DNA of 64,000 nucleotides from Clostridiales bacterium (GCA_027318915.1 DAHVOH010000005.1:1-64000), one strand, 5' to 3'. Shown: positions 1 through 9,778, counted from the stretch's first letter. Numbers and translations: made by a program. Notes: generated from the letters alone by a model not told the origin.

Positions 1-1
1 C

Positions 2-370
2 GACCCCATCACCGGCGAGGAGTTGGAACCGGATGAAAAGCTCATGCGGTCCATCGAGGAGCAAATCGGCATCACCGAAAACGCCAAGCGGGCCTTCCGC
101 GAAGAGATCCTCATTCGCATCTCATCGCTCGCCCGGCGCGGGCAAACCTTCGACTACACGGGACATGCGGGACTCCGGGAAGCCATCGAAACCAAGCTGT
201 TCTCCGACTTGAAGAACGTGGTGAAAATCACAACGTCGACCAAGGCCCCGGACGCCGAACAGCTCCGCAAACTGAATGATGTCGCCGACCGTCTGATTCG
301 GGATCACGGATACTGCTCCGAGTGCGCCAATGCCATCCTGCAATACGTGGGGACCCTCCTGGGCCGGTGA
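2..370 (+). CDS. prkA: PrkA-type serine protein kinase, C-terminal part (cut by window edge)
   Basis: This is the last ~120 residues of a protein whose frame is already open at base 2, so the start lies outside the window. The sequence (EEQIGITENAKRAFREEIL, then KITTSTKAPD and a closing HGYCSEC) is characteristic of the C-terminal domain of PrkA/YeaG kinases. In Bacillus these are cytoplasmic serine protein kinases needed for normal sporulation, usually next to yhbH and spoVR; those partners are not downstream here. The upstream AAA and kinase core is not visible, so only the identity of the tail is seen. The stop TGA is at 368-370. Confidence 0.9.
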   Translation, partial: DPITGEELEPDEKLMRSIEEQIGITENAKRAFREEILIRISSLARRGQTFDYTGHAGLREAIETKLFSDLKNVVKITTSTKAPDAEQLRKLNDVADRLIRDHGYCSECANAILQYVGTLLGR

Positions 371-393
371 CCGCCTGGCACACCGGCTATAAT
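366..393 (+). promoter_or_regulatory. Probable promoter, TATAAT at 388-393
   Basis: A perfect -10 hexamer TATAAT lies at 388-393, with a weak -35 candidate (GGTGAC, 366-371) 16 nt upstream. It overlaps the end of prkA and would start transcription near 400, about 20 nt before the ATG at 422, which has its own ribosome binding site. Confidence 0.4.
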
Positions 394-421
394 GAGCCGG
401 CAGGACCAGGAGCGTGACGCT

Positions 422-1774
422 ATGTGGTGGCATCGACGATGGGAGTCGCACACGATCCCGGAGACGCTGGGAGAGGCTCTGGGCCCGCATCACTGGCGGG
501 CCTGGGGACAAACGGCCGAAATGGTGCCGGCGTGGCTCAGTTGGGTCCCGGGGGTTGTGACCGGGGATTTGCTCTGGTCCCAGCAGCCGGCCGAACCGGG
601 CCCGCTGCTGGCGCTGCTGGCTCTTTACGGACTCGAAGAGCTGGACCTGCGGTCGGGGGTCGACAGCCACGTCCGCTGGTCGGCGGATGGGCGTTTGCAG
701 GTGCGGGCGCCGCGCGAGAGCCGCTGGTGGCCTGCGTGGCAAGCGCGGTTTCAGAATCCTTCCCGGTGTCGTGCTCGCATCGATTGGGTTCAGGGACACC
801 GCCGTCACAACGCCTGGCTCACCGACGGCGTCGCCGGGCTTGAGCTGACGGACGGCCGCGGTTATCGGGAATGGACGCTGGCAGGTCCCGCCTTGGCCGC
901 CGCCCTCCTGCCGGAGTGGCTCCCGACCTTTCCCGTGCGCCGACTGCTGGCACGGGTACGTCGACCTCGGCTCTTGGCCTGGGACTATCCCGGAGAGCCG
1001 GCGCGGGTGCTGCGTTGGGACGTGTCCTGGGCCGGCGCCTCCTTGCCCCGGGAGACTCCGCCCGCCCTGCAGCCGTCCTGGCACTATCGTTGGCAGCATC
1101 ATCTCTCCGGACTAGGTGCCGTCGCCGTGGCTGACCGCACGGCGACATTGGGGCAACCCGGCGCCAGCCGTCTGGCCTTGGCGTGTCGGTCGACGGCGGC
1201 GGGACGCGGCTTCGGAGCCGCCCTCGGACGGGTGAGACAGGCGGCCCAGCGCATGCCACCGGGAGTGGACTGGTGGAGCGGCGAGGCGTCGGCCACCGAC
1301 TATGGCGCGGTGTTCCTCGCCTGGAGCCGCCGCGCGGCGGCGTATACGGAGGCCGCCCGCCAGCCGGGTCCGGAGCTAGCCGGCTCAACCTCCGGGCCCT
1401 ATGCCCCCTGGTGGAGACGGTGGCCGTCGGGAGAGTCCGGCGTGTGGTGGGCGTCGCATCCGCGGTGGCCCGAGCAGGCCATTGTCGTGCGACACCCCGA
1501 GCGCGGGCCGTATGCGGGTCGCGTGGAGGTGCGGTGGGGATGGCAGGGCCCTCGATGGGCATGGCCCGCCCGCGAGGGCCCCGTCACCCTGCTGCGCCGA
1601 CTCCGGGGCTCCCGGGAATCCCTGGAGCGGTGGTGGGAGTCTTTGGCCGCCGCCGAACGCGCGGCCGTCAGCGATGTGCGCGCTGCGCTGCCTGAGCCCT
1701 CAGGCCAAACGGTCCGTTCTCGTGAAAGTACAGAGAGTACAAGTAGGGGTCAACCACCGCCCGGTAGGCCTTGA
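422..1774 (+). CDS. Hypothetical protein rich in Trp and Arg
   Basis: Unrecognised protein of about 450 residues. ATG 422 was chosen because a GGAG lies about 9 nt upstream (caggagcgtgacgct); an in-frame ATG at 392 falls inside the -10 box and is unlikely. The protein is very rich in tryptophan and arginine, with many WW and RW pairs, and has no evident signal peptide or membrane segment. The last ~25 residues (Ser/Thr/Pro-rich) lie opposite the 3' end of the convergent AsnC-type gene and look like read-through. No function is assigned. Confidence 0.6.
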   Translation: MWWHRRWESHTIPETLGEALGPHHWRAWGQTAEMVPAWLSWVPGVVTGDLLWSQQPAEPGPLLALLALYGLEELDLRSGVDSHVRWSADGRLQVRAPRESRWWPAWQARFQNPSRCRARIDWVQGHRRHNAWLTDGVAGLELTDGRGYREWTLAGPALAAALLPEWLPTFPVRRLLARVRRPRLLAWDYPGEPARVLRWDVSWAGASLPRETPPALQPSWHYRWQHHLSGLGAVAVADRTATLGQPGASRLALACRSTAAGRGFGAALGRVRQAAQRMPPGVDWWSGEASATDYGAVFLAWSRRAAAYTEAARQPGPELAGSTSGPYAPWWRRWPSGESGVWWASHPRWPEQAIVVRHPERGPYAGRVEVRWGWQGPRWAWPAREGPVTLLRRLRGSRESLERWWESLAAAERAAVSDVRAALPEPSGQTVRSRESTESTSRGQPPPGRP

Positions 1775-1931
1775 TAATCCCGATGTCCTCCATGCGGGCG
1801 ATGCGTTGCTCCACTTCGGTGGGATCCAAGTCCAGTTCGGCCGCCAACACCTCGACCGGCAGGCGGGCGTTGTCAATCAAAAACTGCAGCAGGTCCCGGT
1901 CCCGTGCATCCACCGCGTAGCCGTCCGGCAC
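1668..1931 (-). CDS. Short Lrp/AsnC-type DNA-binding protein
   Basis: An 87-residue protein. Residues ~5-62 match the N-terminal winged helix-turn-helix of Lrp/AsnC regulators (DRDLLQFLIDNARLPVEVLA, then EVEQRIARMEDIGIIKAYRAVVDP). The C-terminal ligand-binding RAM domain normal for the family is absent, so it resembles a stand-alone HTH. GTG 1931 follows a strong GAGGAGG with 7-nt spacing. It lies 49 bp downstream of the Lon-domain gene on the same strand, and its 3' end overlaps the convergent hypothetical gene by about 107 bp. The last ~20 residues may be read-through. Confidence 0.7.
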   Translation of the reverse strand: MPDGYAVDARDRDLLQFLIDNARLPVEVLAAELDLDPTEVEQRIARMEDIGIIKAYRAVVDPYLYSLYFHENGPFGLRAQAAQRAHR

Positions 1932-1980
1932 GACATTGCCTCCTCATTGCGCCCGCCTGAGCGGGCTATGGCCATGGCCC

Positions 1981-2598
1981 TCAATTGCTCTGGGGAGCCC
2001 GCAGCTGGTCCAACAGCTGCCGCAGCACGCCCACTTCCCACGCCAAACGCTCGCCGACCTGCCGCTGTTCCAAGAGATACTGCTGATCGCCGACCTTGAG
2101 CGGCAGGCGCTGCGCAATCCAGTACGACAGGGCCTCGGCCTCGGCCGGCACCATGCCCCGCGCGCCCTCGCCGTCCTCGACAAAGCTTTGGTATTCGGAC
2201 GCCAGCGCGTACGCCTCGTCGCGCAGAACACGACCCGGTCGCTCGTCGCTGTCCGGTTGAAACCGCACTTGGCCCACCAGCACTTGGCCCGCTTGCCGAT
2301 AAGAGAGCAGCGTAAAACGACTGATGCCGGCCACTTGAATGAGCAGCCGTCCCCCCTCCAGCGGTTCGTGGTCCAAAATCCTGGCCAAGGTGCCAATGCT
2401 GTGCGGCTCGGCCGGCCCGCCCACTTCCGCGCCCGAGCGAATGGCCACGACCCCGAAGGGCGCGTCCCGATCAAGACAGTCCGCAACCATGCGGCGATAG
2501 CGCTCTTCGAAGACGTGCAGGCGCAGCCTGGTCCCGGGAAACAACACGGCATTCACTAAAAACAGCGGCAGGGTGATGGTGTCGCGTCCTACGGCCAT
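1981..2598 (-). CDS. Lon N-terminal (LON substrate-binding) domain protein
   Basis: A 205-residue stand-alone LON/PUA-like domain. The opening TLPLFLVNAVLFPGTRLRLHV and the following FEERYRRMV are the hallmark of the Lon protease N-terminal substrate-binding domain; no AAA or protease part follows. Such proteins are common but poorly characterised. ATG 2598 is preferred (GAGGT about 9 nt upstream) over an in-frame start 9 codons earlier. It probably forms a two-gene unit with the AsnC-type gene downstream. Confidence 0.8.
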   Translation of the reverse strand: MAVGRDTITLPLFLVNAVLFPGTRLRLHVFEERYRRMVADCLDRDAPFGVVAIRSGAEVGGPAEPHSIGTLARILDHEPLEGGRLLIQVAGISRFTLLSYRQAGQVLVGQVRFQPDSDERPGRVLRDEAYALASEYQSFVEDGEGARGMVPAEAEALSYWIAQRLPLKVGDQQYLLEQRQVGERLAWEVGVLRQLLDQLRAPQSN

Positions 2599-2761
2599 CG
2601 CCGACACACCTCGCTTTCGTCGCATCGGGTGAGGACCTGATTTGCCTCCTCCATTCTACCGAATCATTCCGCGCGCTTTCAAACCAAAAGCTGGCGAATG
2701 TCAGTTGCCAAGCCACCCCGGGATTGCCACCATAGAGACATCATCAGGAGGAGGGACGTCC

Positions 2762-3925
2762 GTGCCGTACGGATTGACGGACGAGCAGCGCCTGTTTCGC
2801 GACACCATGCGCCGTCTGGCCATCGAACGAGTGGCGCCTCGAGCCGCTGCCATCGATGCGACCGGGGAGTTTCCGTGGGACCTCTATCAGCTGTTCCGGG
2901 AAAACGGGCTCCTGGGTTTGGCCATGCCGCCCGATTATGACGGAGGTGGCGCCGATCTGGTCTCGCTATCCCTGGCCATTGAGGAAGTGGCCCGTGTCTG
3001 CGCCACCTCGAGCCTCATCATCGCCGCCCAGCATCTGGGCGCCATGCCGCTGATGCTGGCGGCCACGGCGGAACAGAAAGCGCGCTTCTTGGCGCCGATC
3101 GCGCGGGGGGAACGGATGGCGGCCTTTGCCCTCACCGAGCCCGAGGCCGGATCGGATGCCGCCGCCGCCCGTACCCGCGCCGAGCGGACCGACGACGGGT
3201 GGGTGTTGAACGGCAGCAAGGTGTTCATCACCAATGGGGGGTTGGCCGACACGGTGGTCGTGTTCGCCGCCACACCCGGGCCCGAGGGCCGGCGACCCAT
3301 GTCGGCCTTCATCGTCGACGGCAAAACGCCCGGACTGGAGGTAGGGCGGGTCGAGCACAAGATGGGCATTCGCGGATCCCAGACTGCTGAACTGCGCTTC
3401 GACCATGTCCGCCTGGAAGCCGATCGCCTGCTGGGCGCGGTCGGAGACGGCTTTAAGATTGCGATGCGCACGCTGGACCGGACACGTCTCGGCATCGCCG
3501 CCCAGGCGCTGGGCATAGCCCAGGGGGCGTTTGACCTCGCGTTGGCCCATGTCCGCGAACGCCGCCAGTTCGGGCGTCCGCTGGCCGAATTCCAAGGACT
3601 GCAATGGATGCTGGCGGACATGGCGGTGCAGATCGAGGCCAGCCGCCAGCTCTTGTACGCGGCGTGCGACGTCGTGGAGCAGGCAGGGCTCGCACCCACC
3701 TCGTCACCTGAGGTGACCCGCTTTTCGGCCATGGCCAAACTGCAATGCTCCGACACCGCGATGCGAGTGACCACGGACGCCGTGCAGCTGTTCGGGGGCT
3801 ACGGGTATATCCAGGACTACGGTGTCGAGCGGATGATGCGCGACGCGAAAATCACCCAGATCTACGAGGGCACCAACCAGATCCAGCGCATTGTCATCTA
3901 CCGCAACCTGGAGGAGCGGCCATGA
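2762..3925 (+). CDS. Acyl-CoA dehydrogenase
   Basis: A 387-residue flavoprotein of the acyl-CoA dehydrogenase family, which oxidises acyl-CoA to trans-2-enoyl-CoA and passes electrons to ETF. Visible are the family signatures [11 protein letters not shown], the FITNGG segment, [12 protein letters not shown], and the C-terminal [10 protein letters not shown] whose Glu is the catalytic base in MCAD-like enzymes. GTG 2762 follows an excellent AGGAGGAGGG; an upstream in-frame TTG 40 codons earlier lacks family homology. The stop overlaps the asnS start (ATGA), so the two are translationally coupled, which is an unexpected pairing. Confidence 0.93.
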   Translation: MPYGLTDEQRLFRDTMRRLAIERVAPRAAAIDATGEFPWDLYQLFRENGLLGLAMPPDYDGGGADLVSLSLAIEEVARVCATSSLIIAAQHLGAMPLMLAATAEQKARFLAPIARGERMAAFALTEPEAGSDAAAARTRAERTDDGWVLNGSKVFITNGGLADTVVVFAATPGPEGRRPMSAFIVDGKTPGLEVGRVEHKMGIRGSQTAELRFDHVRLEADRLLGAVGDGFKIAMRTLDRTRLGIAAQALGIAQGAFDLALAHVRERRQFGRPLAEFQGLQWMLADMAVQIEASRQLLYAACDVVEQAGLAPTSSPEVTRFSAMAKLQCSDTAMRVTTDAVQLFGGYGYIQDYGVERMMRDAKITQIYEGTNQIQRIVIYRNLEERP

Positions 3926-5217
3926 CCGCACGGACGCGCATCAACGAGCTGGCAAGCCGAGTGGGCCAGGGCGTCGAAGTGGCCGGATGGGTGACCCATC
4001 ACCGCTCCTCCGGCAAAGTCCAGTTTGTTGCCCTGCGTGATGGAACCGGCGAGGTGCAGGCCGTCCTGCGCCAAGATCAGGTGGACCCCGAAAGCTGGCG
4101 CATGGGAGCGGCCCTGACCCAGGAAGCATCCGTGCTGCTGACCGGCCGGGTGGCGGCTGACGCCCGGGCGGCGGGCGGCGTCGAGGTGCAGGTGCAGCGG
4201 CTGATCGTGGTGGGGTCATCCGGTGATTATCCCATCACACCCAAACCGCACGGGGTGGACTTCCTGATGGAGCATCGGCATCTCTGGATCCGCACCGCCC
4301 GGCAGGCCGCGATTCTGCGCCTCAGAGCCCGCATCATTCAGGGCATCCGCGGCTTCTTGGACCGCCACGGCTTTGTCGTCGCCGATCCGCCCATCATCAC
4401 GCCGGCCGCGGCGGAGGGAAGCACCACCCTGTTTGGCATCGATTATTTCGGAGAGCCGGCGTATCTGTCCCAAAGCGGCCAGTTGTACATGGAGGCGCTG
4501 GCGATGGCGCTGGGCCGGGTGTATTCGTTCGGTCCCACCTTCCGGGCCGAAAAGTCCAAAACCCGGCGACATCTGATGGAATTCTGGATGGTGGAGCCGG
4601 AGATCGCCTTCTGCGACTTCGAGGAGAATCTCTGGTGGCAGGAGCAGCTGGTGAGCGCCGTGGTGGCAGCCGCCCTCCGGGACGCGCGGGCGGAACTGGA
4701 ATTGCTGGGTCGGGACATTGCCGCTCTGGAGCGAGTGGTCCCGCCGTTTCCACGCCTCAGCTACGATGAGGCGTTGGAGCGGTTGGCCGCGGGGCAGCTG
4801 ACTTTGGAGTGGGGCGCGGACTTCGGAGCGGCCCATGAGACGTTTTTGGCGGCTCAGTTTGACCGGCCGGTGTTCATCCATCGATTCCCCGCCGCCGCCA
4901 AGGCCTTTTATATGAAACCGGACCCGAACCGGCCCGAGGTGGTGCTGGCCGCCGATCTGCTCGCCCCCGAAGGCTACGGAGAGATTGTGGGCGGCAGCCA
5001 ACGGATCGACGATTTGGCCGAGCTGGAGCGGCGCTTGTCCCAGCACGGGCTCGACCCCGACACCTACTCGTGGTATCTGGACTTGCGGCGGTTCGGCAGC
5101 GTGCCCCATTCCGGCTTCGGTGTGGGGCTGGAGCGTTTGGTCGCGTGGATCGGGGGGATCGACCATGTCCGTGAAACCATTCCCTTCGCCCGTACGTTGA
5201 CCCGGGTGTGGCCGTAA
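3922..5217 (+). CDS. asnS: Asparaginyl-tRNA synthetase
   Basis: A 431-residue class IIb aminoacyl-tRNA synthetase. An OB-fold anticodon-binding domain (residues ~8-100, [20 protein letters not shown]) is followed by the class II catalytic core: motif 2 around residue 210 ([19 protein letters not shown]) and motif 3 near residue 400 ([13 protein letters not shown]). The motif 2 region is of AsnRS type, but a nondiscriminating Asp/Asn enzyme cannot be excluded by eye. ATG 3922 overlaps the preceding stop and has GAGGAG upstream. Confidence 0.92.
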   Translation: MTARTRINELASRVGQGVEVAGWVTHHRSSGKVQFVALRDGTGEVQAVLRQDQVDPESWRMGAALTQEASVLLTGRVAADARAAGGVEVQVQRLIVVGSSGDYPITPKPHGVDFLMEHRHLWIRTARQAAILRLRARIIQGIRGFLDRHGFVVADPPIITPAAAEGSTTLFGIDYFGEPAYLSQSGQLYMEALAMALGRVYSFGPTFRAEKSKTRRHLMEFWMVEPEIAFCDFEENLWWQEQLVSAVVAAALRDARAELELLGRDIAALERVVPPFPRLSYDEALERLAAGQLTLEWGADFGAAHETFLAAQFDRPVFIHRFPAAAKAFYMKPDPNRPEVVLAADLLAPEGYGEIVGGSQRIDDLAELERRLSQHGLDPDTYSWYLDLRRFGSVPHSGFGVGLERLVAWIGGIDHVRETIPFARTLTRVWP

Positions 5218-5347
5218 CCCGAATGACGGGACAATCGGCTCATCGACGTGCGCAAAGCCGCGGTACGCTTTTCTCATCGGCGGATGATGCGCGACAATGT
5301 CGAAGGCGGTCGGTTACCGCCGGCGACCGGGCAAGGAGGTGGGAAGA

Positions 5348-6265
5348 GTGGACGACACGCCGTCCGCCAGTATTGGAGCGCGGTTGAGGTCCCGACGGGA
5401 ACATCTCGGATGGTCGCTGAAGGACATCGAACGGGTGACCAAGATTCGCGCGCATTATCTGGAAGCCCTGGAAAAGGACGATGCCGCCGCCCTGCCTGCG
5501 GAGGTGTATGCCGTGGGCTTCTTGCGGTCGTACGCCCGCCATCTCGGACTGGATGCGGACGAACTGGTAAGCGAGTGGCGCCACCAGCGCCCGCCGACGG
5601 CGCCGGTGGCGCCCGCCCCCGCGCCGGTCCCGGAGCGTCCGCCGTCACCTGCCGCCGCCCCGCGGCGCCCGCCGGCGCCGGCTGCGGCCACGCCCACCCC
5701 GGCCGTCCCGCCGCGGGCGCCGACTCCGACCGCCGCGGCGCCGGTGCGGCGAGGGGCGCGCACGCCCGGTCCCCGCCGTGCTGCGCCGGCGTCGTCCGCG
5801 CTGGCCGCGCTGGTGGTGGCCCTGCTCCTGGTGTTGGGAGCCATTGTGGTGCTGCTCCATCATCACGCCACGCCAACCGCCGCACCGCCCGCGCACCACC
5901 GCGTTGTGCATCGGCATCACCGCACGGCGACGGCGCCTGTGACGACGTCATCTCCGCCGCCGCCCGCCGTGGCTCAGATCAGCAGTGTCGGCAACGTGGT
6001 CACATACGGCGTGACGCCCGGCCCGGTGGACTTGACGCTCCAGTTTCAGGGGCCGTGCTGGGTCGAGGTATGGATCAACGGTACCACCACCAATCCTTAT
6101 GGCCACACGTATCAGAGCGGCCAGTCGCTGTCGCTGACCGGCAGCGCCGCGGTCAAGGTGCTCCTGGGCAATTCGGGGGTGGTGACAGCCGTGTTGAACG
6201 GCCAGAGCCTGGGGACGGTCGGCAACGGTCCGGTCCGATACCTGGTCGCTCAAGCGCAAAGCTGA
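5348..6265 (+). CDS. RodZ-like helix-turn-helix membrane protein
   Basis: A 305-residue protein. An N-terminal Xre-type HTH_25 domain (residues ~8-75, LRSRREHLGWSLKDIERVT) is followed by a long Pro/Ala-rich linker, a positively charged stretch, one transmembrane helix (~residues 150-172), a His/Thr-rich linker and a C-terminal DUF4115-like beta domain. This is the architecture of RodZ/YmfM, which links the MreB cytoskeleton to the wall synthesis machinery. GTG 5348 sits 6 nt after AGGAGGTGGGA. The following gene is a D,D-carboxypeptidase, which fits a cell-shape role. Confidence 0.8.
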   Translation: MDDTPSASIGARLRSRREHLGWSLKDIERVTKIRAHYLEALEKDDAAALPAEVYAVGFLRSYARHLGLDADELVSEWRHQRPPTAPVAPAPAPVPERPPSPAAAPRRPPAPAAATPTPAVPPRAPTPTAAAPVRRGARTPGPRRAAPASSALAALVVALLLVLGAIVVLLHHHATPTAAPPAHHRVVHRHHRTATAPVTTSSPPPPAVAQISSVGNVVTYGVTPGPVDLTLQFQGPCWVEVWINGTTTNPYGHTYQSGQSLSLTGSAAVKVLLGNSGVVTAVLNGQSLGTVGNGPVRYLVAQAQS

Positions 6266-6334
6266 CTCGCCGGGCCCAGCCGCCCGAGAGACTAAACCCA
6301 GGCGCCGTCGGCCACACTCGCCAAGGGGGATTGT

Positions 6335-7468
6335 GTGGGAGCGGCTCTCTTGGCCACCTGGCTGGCGTTGCTGGCGCCCCTGGCGCCGCCTCCGCTCACC
6401 TGCCGCTGCCAGGCGGCCGTGGTGATGGCGGCCCGCACCGGGCAGGTGCTGGGCGGTGTGCATGCCTACCGTCAGATGGATCCCGCCAGCATTACGAAAA
6501 TGATGACGGCCTACCTGGTGATCCGCGCCGGTCATCTCAATCGGCCGGTGCGCATCAGTGTCCGGGCCGCGGACACGCCGGGGTCGCGGATGCGCCTGCA
6601 CGCCGGCCAGGTGTACACGCGTCTTGATCTGCTGCGCGGCCTGCTGCTCCGTTCCGGCAACGACGCGGCGGTGGCCCTGGCCCAGTCGGAGCCCGGCGGC
6701 TTGGCCTCGTTCGTGGCGCGTATGAACCGGACCGCGCGGGCCCTGGGGGCGTACAACACCCACTTCGTCAATCCCAATGGATTGACGGCCCCCGGCCATT
6801 ACAGCTCCGCCTATGACCTCGCCCTCATCGCGCGAGCGGCTCTGGCGCTGCCCTTGTTCCAGCATTTGGTCAGCACCCGCCAGGACTGGATCGAGGAACT
6901 GACGGGACATCAGACCCGCACCCTCACCAACACCAATCAATTGCTCGAGGCCTTTCCGGGCGCCGACGGCATCAAGACCGGCACCACCGAGGCAGCCGGG
7001 CGGTGCCTGGCCGCTTCGGCCACACGGGGCGGGGTGCAATTGATCGTCGTGATCCTGCGCTCGCGCGACCGGTGGCAGGATGCGGCCGCCGCGCTCACAT
7101 GGGGCTTCTCCTACTTTCATCCCGTAGAAGTGGCGCGAACCCACCAAGTTCTGGGACGGATCGACGTCGTCAACGGGCGCCGACGCCACGTGCCGCTCTG
7201 GACGGCGCAGCCGCTGATCGTACTGCGGCCGGCGGCATCCCGGCTAAGCGTGCTGGTGACCAGTCCCAACCGGGTGCCGGCGCCGATTGGGGCCGGCACC
7301 CGGCTGGGCACGGTCTACGTTCTGGCTGGCCGGCAGGTTCTCGCGAGCGCCCCGCTCTACACGGCGACCGCCGTCCCCCGGAGGTTTCGCCCGCCTCCCT
7401 GGCCCTGGAGCCGTCTGGTCAGCCACGATAGTCGGGCGCACCCATTTGCAGCAGCTGATTCACGGTAA
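6335..7468 (+). CDS. D-alanyl-D-alanine carboxypeptidase, DacF-like
   Basis: A 377-residue low-molecular-weight penicillin-binding protein of peptidase family S11, trimming D-Ala from peptidoglycan stem peptides outside the membrane. An N-terminal hydrophobic segment serves as signal peptide. The three active-site motifs are present: S-I-T-K (in DPASITKMM), S-G-N (in LLRSGNDAA) and K-T-G (in ADGIKTGTT). GTG 6335 follows a GGGGG; another GTG lies 2 nt upstream in a different frame. The last ~17 codons overlap the convergent deacetylase gene. Confidence 0.88.
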   Translation: MGAALLATWLALLAPLAPPPLTCRCQAAVVMAARTGQVLGGVHAYRQMDPASITKMMTAYLVIRAGHLNRPVRISVRAADTPGSRMRLHAGQVYTRLDLLRGLLLRSGNDAAVALAQSEPGGLASFVARMNRTARALGAYNTHFVNPNGLTAPGHYSSAYDLALIARAALALPLFQHLVSTRQDWIEELTGHQTRTLTNTNQLLEAFPGADGIKTGTTEAAGRCLAASATRGGVQLIVVILRSRDRWQDAAAALTWGFSYFHPVEVARTHQVLGRIDVVNGRRRHVPLWTAQPLIVLRPAASRLSVLVTSPNRVPAPIGAGTRLGTVYVLAGRQVLASAPLYTATAVPRRFRPPPWPWSRLVSHDSRAHPFAAADSR

Positions 7469-8174
7469 CGAGGCGATATCCCTCCCGCCGCAAGGTGTCA
7501 ATGATGGCGGGCAAAGCCAAATCGGTCTGCTTGCAGGTGTCGGAGGCGTGCAACAGGACGATGTCGCCCGGGTGAGCGCCCCGAACCACCCGCTGAATGA
7601 TGACGGCGACGCCGGGGTTCATCCAGTCCAGCGAGTCGGTTCCCCAGGTGATGACCGTATAGCCCACGCTGCGCGCCGCCGCAATGGCCTGTGGGCTGAA
7701 GTCGCCGTTGGGCGGCCGCACGAGCGTGACGGGGCGGCCGGTCAACTCCGTCAGCACCGCGTTGGTCTTCAAGATATTCTGCACCACGCCGTTGAAGCTG
7801 AGTCCCGAATAGTTGACGTGGGCCCAGCCATGACTCTCGACCTGGAAGCCGTCGCGCACCAACCGGCGGACCAGGTCGGGATGGGTGGCGGCCCAGGGAC
7901 CGGACAGAAAGAACGTGGCCGCCGCATGCTCGTGCTCCAGAACCGCCACGACGCGGTCGGGCATCACGGTGCCCCAGGAAATGTCGAACGTCAACGCCAG
8001 TGCGCGTTGGGAGGTGATCACGTCGCGCAGCGCGAAACGATCCTGGGGCAGCGAGCCGCTCACCGCCTGCGTTCGTTGGGCCACTGCCCATGCCCCGGCG
8101 ACGGCCAGCAAAGCGAGCAGCGACCCCACCAGAGCCCGGCGGCGCCAGCGATCGGGGACGGTCACGATCCGCAT
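7419..8174 (-). CDS. Polysaccharide deacetylase family protein (PdaB-like)
   Basis: A 251-residue carbohydrate esterase family 4 protein with an N-terminal membrane anchor/signal (residues ~10-32). The NodB-domain motifs are visible: LTFDISWG (catalytic Asp; the canonical second Asp is not present here, with SWG in its place), ESHGWAHVN (metal-binding histidines), RPPNGDFS, and a late GDIVLLHASD. Enzymes of this type deacetylate peptidoglycan or other wall glycans; PdaB is a sporulation member. ATG 8174 has AAGGGGGG upstream; an in-frame ATG 14 codons earlier has none. Its 3' end overlaps the convergent carboxypeptidase gene. Confidence 0.85.
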   Translation of the reverse strand: MRIVTVPDRWRRRALVGSLLALLAVAGAWAVAQRTQAVSGSLPQDRFALRDVITSQRALALTFDISWGTVMPDRVVAVLEHEHAAATFFLSGPWAATHPDLVRRLVRDGFQVESHGWAHVNYSGLSFNGVVQNILKTNAVLTELTGRPVTLVRPPNGDFSPQAIAAARSVGYTVITWGTDSLDWMNPGVAVIIQRVVRGAHPGDIVLLHASDTCKQTDLALPAIIDTLRREGYRLVTVNQLLQMGAPDYRG

Positions 8175-8309
8175 GGGCTTCCCCCCTTGGATGCCTATGC
8201 GGGGACCTGGCTCCATACGCCGCTCGGAATCTTAGACCTCAGAAGCCTCAGCAGCCGACAGGAAATTTTCGGGATCCCGCGAATTGCTCCTTCACCAAGG
8301 AGGTGGGGG

Positions 8310-9560
8310 ATGGGGCTTCGCGTCCCCGTCGTCTATCGCTCCCGCAACTTTCAGCGCCTATGGTTCAGCACCGTCGTGTCCAAGGCCGGCTCCAATCTGA
8401 CCGAAATCGCCCTGGCGGTGTTTGCGTTCCGGGTGTCCGGTGGGCAGCCCGAGGCATACGCCGGCGTGCTGGTGCTGGATTTGCTGCCGGCCCTGGTGTT
8501 GGGCTGGGCCGTCGGCGGCGTGGTGGACCGTTGGAATCGCAAGCACACGATGGTGGCCGGCGACATCATCCGGGCGCTGCTGGTGACGTCCGTCCCGTTC
8601 GTGGGCCATCTCTGGTGGGCCTATGTCGTGGTGTTCACCAGCAAGAGCATCGGCCTCATCTACACACCCAACCAGCGCGCCATCCTACCCGAAACCGTCG
8701 GGTCGGGGACGGTGATGCAGGCCAACGCCGCCATCGGCGCGGCCACCAATCTGGTGGACATCCCGGCTTATGTGCTGGGCGTGGCCCTGTTGCTGCGCGT
8801 GGGCATTCGTCCCACCTTCCTGGGCGACGGGTTCAGCTATCTGCTGGCCGGTCTGGCGTTGGCCGGGCTGGCGCTTCCGCGTGCCGTCGTGCAGCCGACC
8901 GGCTCCGGCGCGGCGTCGTCGTTTGCTCAAACCCTGCGCGAAGGCATCGCCTATTACCGACACCACCGGCTGGTCCTGAAGTTTCTGTGGCTCGCCCTCA
9001 TTGGCGCCACGGGCGTCGAGGGGTTCAACGTCCTGTCGGCCGCTCTGGTCCGCTACCAGCTGCACCGTCCGGAGGGAGACCTGGGATGGCTGCTGGCGGC
9101 CTTGGCGGTTGGAGGCTGGCTGGGATCGACCCTGTTGGGTCGTTTGCTGGAGCATCGTGCCCACTATCCGTGGACCATCGGAGGAGGATTCATCGCCGTC
9201 GGCGTCTCCTGCCTGGGGTTGGCTTGGTCGCGAAGTCTGCTGGGCGACAGCGCGCTGTTTGTCTTGGTCGGACTAGGCGCCGCGGCCTTCTTGTATCCCA
9301 CCGCCACCTGGATACAGTCCATCGTCCCGGCGGAAATGCGCGGGCGGGTGTACGCGGCCCGCGGCATCGTCATCGGCGTGGCCGGCGCTCTGTCGGTGTT
9401 GGGGGCGGGCGTGTTGGCGCAGCACGTGGGCGTGGGCTTTGGATTTCTTTGCCTGGCCGTCATTTTGATTCTCACCGGGTTTCTCACCACGTGGAGCCTG
9501 CGGGCCGACGCCCAATCCGAAACCGTCGTGGCTGCCATCGGGACTGCGGCCAAATCCTGA
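8310..9560 (+). CDS. MFS transporter
   Basis: A 416-residue polytopic membrane protein of the major facilitator superfamily, with a layout like MFS_3/enterobactin exporter relatives: NFQRLWFSTVVSKAGSNLTE at the start, then GGVVDRWNRKHTM as the conserved loop between TM2 and TM3. About 10-12 hydrophobic segments are visible. ATG 8310 follows a perfect AAGGAGGT. The frame is open far upstream, but that part is opposite the deacetylase gene. The substrate cannot be read from the sequence. Confidence 0.88.
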   Translation: MGLRVPVVYRSRNFQRLWFSTVVSKAGSNLTEIALAVFAFRVSGGQPEAYAGVLVLDLLPALVLGWAVGGVVDRWNRKHTMVAGDIIRALLVTSVPFVGHLWWAYVVVFTSKSIGLIYTPNQRAILPETVGSGTVMQANAAIGAATNLVDIPAYVLGVALLLRVGIRPTFLGDGFSYLLAGLALAGLALPRAVVQPTGSGAASSFAQTLREGIAYYRHHRLVLKFLWLALIGATGVEGFNVLSAALVRYQLHRPEGDLGWLLAALAVGGWLGSTLLGRLLEHRAHYPWTIGGGFIAVGVSCLGLAWSRSLLGDSALFVLVGLGAAAFLYPTATWIQSIVPAEMRGRVYAARGIVIGVAGALSVLGAGVLAQHVGVGFGFLCLAVILILTGFLTTWSLRADAQSETVVAAIGTAAKS

Positions 9561-9588
9561 TCCGCGTCGGACAGTCGGCCAAGACGGA

Positions 9589-9628
9589 GCGGGTCGTTGG
9601 CGTCCGGGCATGCGACCCGCCGCATGCC
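9589..9628 (+). other. Two mutually exclusive hairpins downstream of the MFS gene
   Basis: Two perfect 8-bp stems share bases. GCGGGTCG (9589-9596) pairs with CGACCCGC (9613-9620). GGCATGCG (9607-9614) pairs with CGCATGCC (9621-9628) around a 6-nt loop. Only one can form at a time. No U-tract follows, so neither is a classical terminator. They lie between the MFS stop and the next promoter. Confidence 0.4.
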
Positions 9629-9690
9629 AGCGCTGCCAGCCTTGTCCAAAACCGCCAATGCTTTCGGGCTCATATCCATCGGGCCTCGGA

Positions 9691-9699
9691 TGTTATACT
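9691..9699 (+). promoter_or_regulatory. Extended -10 promoter (TGTTATACT)
   Basis: TG-T-TATACT at 9691-9699 matches the extended -10 pattern TGnTATAAT in five of six hexamer bases. No good -35 is seen 17 nt upstream. It would give a leader of roughly 70 nt before GTG 9779 and drive the two-gene unit with the FtsH-like protease. Confidence 0.45.
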
Positions 9700-9778
9700 C
9701 CGGCCGACGGCCGACGTTTGGCCTTCCGCTGCCGGCGGCGCACGCCCGATAGCACCACCCGCACAGGAGGTGAGTCAC

